Assembly (NCBI GenBank): GCA_963965975.1
Contig: OZ014418.1
Span: forward strand, 5,716,775-5,780,774
DNA length: 64,000 nt
Direction: 5' to 3'
Source: Xestospongia bergquistia
Lineage: Eukaryota > Porifera > Demospongiae > Haplosclerida > Petrosiidae
The first letter of the stretch is position 1. Each line of letters opens with the position of its first letter. The notes under the pieces were generated by a model. The model was given only the letters and a program-made list of their open reading frames with translations. It did no database searches and was not told the DNA's origin. Below are positions 56,447 to 64,000 of this stretch, piece after piece. The position numbers and the translations under genes are program-made.

Positions 56447-58141
56447 CATATCACAGATTGTGTGTCTTTATTAGTTCCCACTTGTTTGGATGATTTTTTT
56501 AGCTACATAACTTGCACAAATATTGGAAGTGTTAAAATTGTTACTAACAAATTGGTTAATCCTATAGTGTTTGGTTTATTGTATAACTCAACAATATTAA
56601 TACATTCTGTGATATATCATACCAACAGTTTTCACACTAATTATCTATAATTTATAAGTTAACAACAAATGTAACCAAATCAGTGGTCCGGTAGTCTTCA
56701 CTTAAATAAAATGTAATAATGTTGTATTATTTGTTATATATTATGACAAAACAAAGCCAAAAAACAAACAAGCAACTATAACTGTTGTTGCTATTGAAAT
56801 TAAAGACGAAAACTTTTTAACTTGCTTTGAACTATGTAAATATAATTATCTTAGCAAGAGAAAAGTATCTTTATATGATAAACAAGATAGTTGTATAAGG
56901 AATGTGGTAGCACTGCCTATGTAGGGATGGTCCAATTTGTCCATAGAAATCTATTGACAGAAAACAATGAATACCTTGATCAAAGTCTCTCAATTTTTAC
57001 AGTATTACTTTCTATGACAGTCCCTTTACTATGACTGATATGTTATCTCAATAACCATAAACAGTTTAGACACCAAATTAACAGGTAACACACTAAACTA
57101 TGAAGTATGGCCTTTTGTAGGTCTCATTTTGAGTGTGTCAGAAACAAAATTAGTGATTCCAGCAGTTTACTATTAAGAGCTATTCTTAGGTAGCCATTTT
57201 CTTATGAATAGTTAATATTGACAAAAAGAAATGGGATACAAATGGAAAATATTATTTCATTGTGTAACTAAACTGAAACATATTCTCCTACTTCTGGCAG
57301 TAAGTATAGACTATTTTCTGCTTATGTTCAGTTTTAAAGAAGATCCAGGATATTGATTATATGACTGACAAGCCAATGACTGTAAGCCTAGCTATGATAC
57401 ATTAAATTAAATGTTCCTTCTTGTCTAGAACTCATGAAGGAATAATTCCAAGTTCTCAGTTACTTTCCTATTATTGCCCTATTAACTATTAATAATATCT
57501 ACATCACAATATGTAAGAACGTTTTTTTGTGAGCTAGTTAAACATGAATCCTTACTTCCTTCCAACATGCTGCAGCTTTCACTGATGACTATTAAAACAT
57601 TTGCATTTAAAAAAAAAAACAAACAAGACCTGTATATGTATGTTGCTAGCTTTATACTAATTCATCAGTAATAGAAACACTTTAATTAGTATGTTTACAA
57701 ATATGATAGCCATGTGACTTTCACTTTAACAATTGTTTATAAATTGTTGCACCTAACTGAAAGTAAAATATTAACACTTATGACTGTACCAAAAATAACA
57801 GTCCACTATCATTACTGCATGTAGTCTAACTCATACACACACCTTAATTGTTTTTTTTCAAAAGAAAAGCAAAAGTATTTCCAGCCATCTTAACTAATGA
57901 AAAGTCTTAGGCAGAGAGGTAGTATATATGAAAGGACATTACAGACTTTTCAATAATTCTTATAAAGAAAGCTACGTATTAATATGTTGTTAATATCAAC
58001 ATGCTGTCGTGGTCAATTTTAACAGTGGGGATTAACCACTATCAAGCTCTAAGAACAGACGATCATTCTCAGATTTGTTTCAATTATGAGAAAAATGTTA
58101 TTGTTCTTACGTAATGAAACTGTTTTCAGTAGCTTCAATCA
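56447..58141. other. Array spacer
   Basis: 56510-56750 recurs after 49075 and 61407. 56780-57660 is paralogous to 26190-27060 and contains the empty target of the Tc1-like element near 57655. 57890-58030 is the distal repeat. No gene. Confidence 0.7.
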
Positions 58142-58390
58142 GTAGTGTTGTTTTACGTGACTATAACTAAAACTAAAACACTTTGTTTAATTTAGTTATA
58201 TTATAGCTAACTAACTATAATTAACTGAAACTATGGCAAAATATGGTAAAGTTGACTAAAAGTTACTGAAAGTGTCTCATATTGAGAGCAAAACTAACTA
58301 TAACTAACAATAATAAACTATAACTAACTGAAACTCTGCTAACTAATACTAACTAAATGTTAAAAAAAAACAAACTAAACACAACACTAC
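58142..58390. mobile_element. Small MITE rich in 'ctataactaa' words (249 bp)
   Basis: Left end GTAGTGTTGTTTTACGTGAC, right end CAAACTAAACACAACACTAC; reversed, the right end reads GTAGTGTTGTGTTTAGTTTG, so the outer 10 bp are exact inverted repeats and the next few similar. The interior alternates aactaactataa-type words. No clear target duplication. A second copy lies at 62407-63071. The ends resemble those of the hAT-type MITE at 46932. Confidence 0.65.
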
Positions 58391-58494
58391 CTTAATGTAT
58401 GAATGTTGTATGTTCTTGATCAATTTGATTACTTCAAGTTTATAATAACTAAAAAAATAATTTCACTTCATGTTAGTATATTTCCTAGGTGTGG

Positions 58495-58660
58495 TTACCT
58501 CTTGTTACCATCAACATGCTGTCAATTTTATGAGTGGGACACTATCTCACTAGCTTATTGGAGGGTGGATATAATAATCTAGGACTTTGAGTTTGTCTGC
58601 ACTGTCTACTGATGAGATGATGTTTTTACATTTAGTTATAGTACAGCAAGCTCTATAAAG
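58495..58660. repeat. Array 5' distal repeat (partial)
   Basis: Copy of the second half of the block at 29277-29530. Confidence 0.75.
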
Positions 58661-58772
58661 TATACCATCATTCTCAGATATGTTTCAAATGTGAGAACAA
58701 TGTGATGGTTTTGACTAAAGTAACTCTAAAATTAACTATATCTTTGTCATTTTCAAGCATAAAGAATTCGTA

Positions 58773-59424
58773 ATGAATGCTAGAATTTACTTATGAATTT
58801 AGCCCATTGGTCTCACTAATCCTTCTTTATGCAGTGAATGTTTTTAATTCACTTGGTAAAGCTGCTATATATGCTAATATTTTTCCTTTCATTACTGATC
58901 AAATGATAAGAGCATCTAGTGATGAACTTAGAAGCTGCAGTAAGTTGGTGGTATTGGAGTTATCCATTTCCTTTTATGGCACTAAAAGATTTTGTCTGTG
59001 CATTACAAAATAATTTTTTTTTCTGCATAGTTTTTTTTTTGAATTTATCATTGCTCAATCTCCTCATGAAATGAAAGGATTCTTATTTGGACTTTGGTTT
59101 GCATTCAACGGCATAGCTAAACTGATTGGATACAATCTCTATTGTCCTTTTCAGTTCCATCCTACATGTATTCCTATAAATTGTAGTTTCTATTACTATC
59201 TCACTCAGACTTTCCTTCTCTTTCTTGTGTTTATTATCTTCCTCATTTTGTCTAAACATTACAAGCTGAGAATGAGGAATAATCCAGTTAATATTCACAT
59301 GATAGCAGAGACTCGTATCACAACTTATATTGACCAGGACGAAGAGTATTGTAAAGAAATTGATTAAGAAAACTACTCCAATAACTCATTAAGTCATGGT
59401 TACTTTGATAATACAAGTAATTAA
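58773..59424 (+). pseudogene. POT-like array gene with two large deletions
   Basis: The leader and ATGAATGCTAGA start are present but join directly to the FTYEFSPLVSL codons, losing helices 1-2 and the WIADAWIGRY block. It then reads NSLGKAAIYANIFPFITDQM, IRASSDEL, breaks, and jumps at about 59012-59038 (a T-rich join) to the EFIIAQSPHEMKGFLFGLW block and the tail, with TAA after KEID. No E-box/TATA cassette lies upstream. Confidence 0.9.
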
Positions 59425-59664
59425 TATATGACTGAGTGTGCGTTATCTCTTATTCAAAGAGAATTTTTTGCTTGTGCACTACAAAATTGAATTATTAAAG
59501 AAGCTCTGGGAGAACAAGTTTCTTTGAACTATTCTTCTGAGAAATCTTTCTACTTTCTATTCTATTCATGTGTCAATTTTCAAAAATAGAACTAGTTCAT
59601 AATGTTGTGACAACATGACTATTATAGTTTGTAAAGAGTTTAGTATGTTTACTAATAGTCAAGT

Positions 59665-59766
59665 TATCATCATGTGATTCACAGCATTATAAGATGTTTC
59701 TACTGTTACAATTACCACTCAACAAAATATTAGAGCTTTGTTATTTTCAAGCATAAAGAATTTGTA
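59665..59766 (+). promoter_or_regulatory. Array promoter cassette (E-box - 10 nt - TATA)
   Basis: CATGTG 59671-59676, ten nucleotides, TTATAAG 59687-59693, ATG 80 nt from the TATA element. Confidence 0.7.
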
Positions 59767-61407
59767 ATGAATACTAGAAGAGTTTGTTCTTATCCAGTAC
59801 TATGTATAAATTCTAAAGGAGCTATCTTGATGATTTGGGTGTCAATGGCTTTATATATCTACTTGTCCCATGTGAGTAATATCAATATCTATATTGCTTT
59901 TAAAATCAACAGTGTTCTCTACTTTCGTTATGACCTTTTCCTATACTTGACTTTAACACTTTATATTTTTAATCCACTATTTGGATGGATTGCTGATGCA
60001 TGGATTGGACGATATAGAGCTATTTTATACGGACTGTATTCTTTTGTGATAGAATGTGTGTTTTTGACAGCGTCTGTTATTATCAAAGACTTTAAGCCAT
60101 TATTCTCACAAATATTTCTTTATGCAAGCAGTATTTTCGATTCATTTGGTATAGCTGCTATATATGCTAATATGCTTCCTTTTATTACTGATCAAATGAT
60201 AGGATCATCTGGTGATGAACTTAGTGCTGCAGTACATTGGTGGTGTTGGAGTCAGATATTTCCTAATATGATACAAAAGAATGAGCCATGTATACTTAAC
60301 ATTACTCCTCGAATTATTGCATCTATTGTCATATCATTCTCTGGTTTAGCTATTGCTCTCTCTAGTCTGTTTCTCGGTCAACATTGGCTAGACAAGACAC
60401 CTCAGATCACTAATCCTATTAAACATATTGTTAAAGTACTCAACTATGCTAGAAAGAACAAATATCCCAGGAATCGTAGTGCCCTCACATACTGGGAACA
60501 AGATGCTCCTTCACGACTTGACCTAGGTAAGGATAAATATGGTGGTCCTTTCTCAGAGGAGGAGGTAGAAGATGTTAAGACAGCAGTGAGGTTAATACCA
60601 GTTATTTTTATATGTGCCATGCAAGGACTAACTTTATATGTGACTTCTGTTCAGCGAAGTCATATGACTACTAATTATGATAACATTCTTGCATGTTTTT
60701 TTATCGATGAAATTAACTTAGTTGATTACACAATTGGAATTGGAATTCCACTCTATCATCTCATTATAAGACCACTTCTACAAAAAATAACTAAGTATAC
60801 TCCTAGTATGTTGACAATAATTGGAGCTGCATTTTTAATCAGAATGTTAGGAACTATTGGAATGGCAGCAATAGAAACAGTAGGTCACCTCCAAACTCCT
60901 AATGTCAGTTGTATGTTTGATGATAACATTGAAGTGGTTATGTCTCTTAATTATTATTGGACTATGATACCACAAGTGTTTGGAGGATTTGGTATAGTTC
61001 TTTTTACCATAGGCTCTTTTGAGTTTATCATAGCTCAGTCTCCTTTACAAATGAAAGGACTTTTATTAGGACTTTGGTTTGCATTCAATGGCATGGCTAA
61101 ACTGATTGGATACAATCTCTATCGTCCTTTTCTGTTACTTCCTACATCCATTCCTATAAGTTGTGGTTTCTATTACTACCTCACTCAGACTCTCCTTCTT
61201 TTACTTTTATTTGTTGCTTTCTACATTCTGTCTAAACATTACAAACTGAGAATAAGAAATAATCCAGTTAATATTCACATGATAGTTGAGAGACATGTCA
61301 TAACTTATATTGACCAGGAAGAAGAGTATTTTAAAGACATTGATGAAGAAAACTACAGCTCCATTAACTCATCAAGTAATAGTAGCTTTGAAGCCACTTA
61401 TAATTAA
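59767..61407 (+). CDS. POT/PTR-like multi-pass transporter, long first loop (546 aa)
   Basis: Full-length and open. The first outer loop is the longest and most distinct (VSNINIYIAFKINSVLYFRY). Blocks GWIADAWIGRYR, YANMLPFITDQMIGS, linker with LTYWEQDAPSRLDLGKDK, EEEVEDVKTAVRLIPVIF, EFIIAQSPLQMKGLLLGLWF. Helix-5 region NMIQKNEPCILNITPRII matches the fragment at 17585, and the C-terminal half and the 3' flank match 54833, so the gene looks like a mosaic of two subtypes. NVSC keeps the sequon. Same POT-like reading, same missing ExxER. Confidence 0.8.
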   Translation: MNTRRVCSYPVLCINSKGAILMIWVSMALYIYLSHVSNINIYIAFKINSVLYFRYDLFLYLTLTLYIFNPLFGWIADAWIGRYRAILYGLYSFVIECVFLTASVIIKDFKPLFSQIFLYASSIFDSFGIAAIYANMLPFITDQMIGSSGDELSAAVHWWCWSQIFPNMIQKNEPCILNITPRIIASIVISFSGLAIALSSLFLGQHWLDKTPQITNPIKHIVKVLNYARKNKYPRNRSALTYWEQDAPSRLDLGKDKYGGPFSEEEVEDVKTAVRLIPVIFICAMQGLTLYVTSVQRSHMTTNYDNILACFFIDEINLVDYTIGIGIPLYHLIIRPLLQKITKYTPSMLTIIGAAFLIRMLGTIGMAAIETVGHLQTPNVSCMFDDNIEVVMSLNYYWTMIPQVFGGFGIVLFTIGSFEFIIAQSPLQMKGLLLGLWFAFNGMAKLIGYNLYRPFLLLPTSIPISCGFYYYLTQTLLLLLLFVAFYILSKHYKLRIRNNPVNIHMIVERHVITYIDQEEEYFKDIDEENYSSINSSSNSSFEATYN

Positions 61408-62406
61408 CTTATTACAGATTGTGTGTCTTTATTAGTTCCCCTTTGTTTAAAAAGGTTTTTTTAGCTACATAACTTGTACGAATATTGGAAGTATTTAAAT
61501 TGTTACTAGCAAATTTGTTAAGCTTTTGTGTTTAGTTTATTGTATAACTCAACAATATTAATACATTGTGTGATATATCATACCAACAGTTTTCACACTA
61601 ATTATCTATAATTTATAAGTTAACAACAAATGTAACCAAATCAGTAGTCCAGTAGTCTTTACTAAGTATAGACAATTTTTCTGGTTTGATGTTCATCTTT
61701 AAAGAAGATCCAGGATATCAATTGTGTGATTTTAATCCTAGCTATGATGCAAGTTTTCCTTCTTGTCTAGAGCTCATAAAGGAATGTTTCCAAGTTCTCA
61801 GCTACTTTTCTATTATTGCTTTTTTAATTTTGTTATTACATCACAATATGTAAACCTTTTTGTGAGCTAGTTAAACATGAATCCTCATTTCCTTCTAACA
61901 TGCTACAACTTTCATTAATGACTATTAAAAAACTTGCATTTTTAAAATACACAAACAAGACCTGTATATGTTTGTTGCTACATTTATATTAATTCACCAG
62001 TAATAGAAACACTATGTTAGTATGTTTAAAAAAACAATAACCATGTGCTTAACTAATGAAAAGTCTTAGGTAGAGATGTAGTAGATGTGAAAGGACATTA
62101 CAGACTTTTCAATAATTCTTATAAGGAAAGCTATACAGGTGTGGCTACCTCTGGCTACCATCAACATGCTATTGTGATCAATTTTGACAGTGGGCCTTAA
62201 CCTCACTAGCTTATTGAAGGATGAATATAATAATCAAGGACTCTTGAGTTTGTCAACTGTGTCTGCTGATGAGATTTTTAAAAAAATTAGTTATAGTATA
62301 TCAGGTTCAAAGAGCAGATGATCATTCTCAAATATGTTTCAAATATGAGAATAACATGCTGACTTAAGGAATTGACACTATCAACTGCTTGCAGTAGCTT
62401 CAATCA
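61408..62406. other. Array spacer
   Basis: 61470-61670 recurs after the genes ending at 49075 and 56446; 61680-61990 is a diverged piece of the 56780-57660 block; 62045-62270 is the distal repeat. No gene. Confidence 0.65.
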
Positions 62407-63071
62407 GTAGTGTTGTTTTAGTTAACTATAACTAAAATTAAAACACTTAGTTTAATTTAGTTATATTATAGTTAACTAACTATAATTAACTGAAACTATG
62501 GCAACAGAGTTACTGAACGTATCTCATACTGAGAGCAAAACTAACTATAACTAACAATAACAAACTGTAACTAACTGAAAGTCTGCTTGATGCATACAGA
62601 ATAGAATTAATAACAAAACTAATTGGTAGAACCTTGTAGTACACACCCACACACATATAATACATCTTTACAACATGAGTCAGCTAACACCATATAGTAT
62701 ATTTGACAGCCATATTGTATTACTTGACTAGTACTATGAAAGTATGCTTATAGACTATAGTGAAAGTTATACTGTGCACTAAATAAAATGAACACTTATT
62801 GTATGTGTTAATGAGTGGAGAAATTAATTGAATGAAGGTATTATAGAAATGAATAAATTACTAAAGAAAACTTTGAACAATTTATATATAGATAGCAAAC
62901 TGCCCAGCAATTTATCTACACAATAATTAAAATCATATGCAATAACTAAAGTGAAAATAACTATTTAAAACTGCTTTACTAAGAGAGAAACTAAACTAAA
63001 GGTAATGTTCAAGGACAAAAAAACTAACTAATACTAACTAAATGTAAAAAACAATTTAAACACAATACTAC
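62407..63071. mobile_element. MITE copy 2, with a 438-bp interruption
   Basis: Begins GTAGTGTTGTTTTAGTTAAC and ends CACAATACTAC. Relative to 58142-58390 it has extra sequence at about 62588-63025 (between gtctgct and aactaatactaac), of unknown type and without coding potential. Either an insertion here or a deletion in the other copy. Confidence 0.6.
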
Positions 63072-63179
63072 CTCAATGTATCAATGTTATATGTTCTTGA
63101 TCAATTTGATTACTTCAAATTTATAATAACTAAAACAAAGAATATCACCACATGTTAGTATGTTTATAAATACAATAGT

Positions 63180-63273
63180 TGAGTTATCATGTGACTCACA
63201 ACATTATAAAGTGTCTCTACTGTTGTAATTGCTACTCAATAAAATATTAGAAATTTATCATTTAGAATTCAGT
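63180..63273 (+). promoter_or_regulatory. Array promoter cassette (E-box - 10 nt - TATA)
   Basis: CATGTG 63188-63193, ten nucleotides, TTATAAA 63204-63210, ATG 70 nt from the TATA element. Confidence 0.7.
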
Positions 63274-63906
63274 ATGAATGCTAGAAGAGTTTGTTCTTAT
63301 CCAGTGCTATGTATTAAATCTAAAGGAGCTATCTTGATGATTTGGGTGTCCACAGCTGTACATATCTATTTGTCTTATGTTGATTTCATCAATTATGAAA
63401 TCAATCAGGCTCACTATAATCAGAATTTTCTCTTTAAATACTTTGCTTTAATATTTGAAATCTTTTATCCACTAATTGGATGGATTGCTGATGCTTGGAT
63501 TGGACGATATAGAGCTATTTTATATGAATTCTATTCTTTAATGATGGGATGTGTATTTATTACAGGATCTGTTATTGCTTATGAATTTATCTTATTGGTC
63601 TCACAAATATTTCTTTATGCATGCAATGCTTTAAATTCACTTGGTAAAGCTGCTATATATGCTAATATTCTTACTGATCAAATGATAGGAGCATCTAGTG
63701 ATGAACTTAGTACTGCAGTACATTGGTGGTTTTGGAGTTTACAATTTCCTTTTATGGTACTAGTGGATCTTGTCTGTGCATTAAAAAATACTCCTCCTGT
63801 AATAATTTCATTGATGTTGATTTTCATATCATTTTCTGGTCTAACTATTGCTTTCTCTAGTCTGTTTCTTGGTCAATGTTGGGTCAACAAAACACTAGTA
63901 ATGTAA
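63274..63906 (+). pseudogene. POT-like array gene, 5' part, cut off after helix 6
   Basis: Start MNARRVCSYPVLCIKSKGAI is preferred to an upstream in-frame Met at 63229, because every copy begins there. Open through GWIADAWIGRYR (Tyr-Glu-Phe follows instead of Tyr-Gly-Leu), a three-residue loss in the FPF codons (YANILTDQMIGA), DLVCALKNTPPVI and LGQCWVNKT. At about 63895 homology to all sisters stops, exactly where TPQITNPIK should begin, and the frame ends four codons later. The following sequence (ttttagttatagttattg) resembles the MITE interior, so an insertion is likely; the 3' half may lie beyond the window. Confidence 0.75.
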
Positions 63907-64000
63907 AAGTAATGGATTAGTATTTTAGTTATAGTTATTGTTATTGTAAAGCATTTGTAATAATTATTGTTTTAGTTATTAATTGTTCACAAAAACTCCA
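63907..64000. other. Possible third MITE-like insertion, cut by the window edge
   Basis: agtattttagttatagttattgtt-type sequence resembles the ends and interior of the MITEs at 58142 and 62407. Too short to define. Confidence 0.35.

Noticed and set aside
1-64000. CRISPR array, bacterial operon or prophage
   Set aside because: Spliced genes, a eukaryotic tRNA and animal gene families exclude a prokaryotic source; the repeats are not of CRISPR size or spacing.

Overview
The window is AT-rich animal DNA, most likely from a sponge (demosponge). The evidence is spliceosomal introns of about 60-700 bp, a FANCD2 gene, a eukaryotic tRNA with an internal promoter and T-run terminator, remnants of a short-chain collagen C4-like protein (a family typical of sponges), fibrinogen-related (FReD) remnants, and DNA transposons of the Tc1/mariner and hAT types. 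Amphimedon-like is my inference; no species-diagnostic sequence is present.

Layout. 1-7,000: a gene-poor stretch with decayed genes: a collagen C4-like C-terminus (430-689), two plus-strand FReD-type fragments (2,850-3,382 and 4,297-4,629), a minus-strand FReD pseudogene (5,385-6,350) and a tRNA-Val(AAC) on the minus strand (5,173-5,244). 7,330-11,988: sixteen consecutive exons of FANCD2, the Fanconi anaemia DNA-repair scaffold, plus strand. They cover only the N-terminal part and stop just before the exon expected to carry the monoubiquitinated lysine; the rest is not in the window. 12,000-13,400: a junction zone with a perfect hairpin, a short tandem repeat and duplicated debris.

13,383-64,000: a head-to-tail, plus-strand array of intronless genes for about 540-residue multi-pass membrane proteins related to the POT/PTR (SLC15/NPF) oligopeptide-transporter branch of the major facilitator superfamily. 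I count six genes that look intact (15,476; 29,855; 33,867; 50,205; 54,833; 59,767), one intact with a shortened tail (43,046), two broken only by one missing base (23,866; 40,103 in the gene starting at 38,803), one truncated near the window edge (63,274), and several older pseudogenes. The array grew by repeated segmental duplication: about 8.4 kb (13.4 kb versus 21.8 kb), 3.8 kb (36.6 versus 40.4 kb) and a two-gene module (43-49 kb versus 50-56 kb).

Each gene with an intact 5' end carries the same compact promoter: an E-box (mostly CATGTG, also CACATG and CACGTG), then exactly 10 nt, then TTATAA(A/G), then the start codon 37-80 nt further on. The old pseudogenes have lost or mutated this cassette. 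Antisense to the genes, the spacers carry repeated relics of a DUF3504-type (Crypton-recombinase-derived) coding region, another unidentified antisense coding relic, and a perfect RFX X-box-like 14-mer in each unit. Mobile elements (a Tc1-like element with nested hAT debris, and hAT-like MITEs) can be dated because the duplicated spacers preserve empty sites.

Likely working: the array supplies a family of transporter-like proteins with a nearly constant cytoplasmic core and variable outward loops, under one shared promoter design. Substrate and cell type cannot be read from the sequence.
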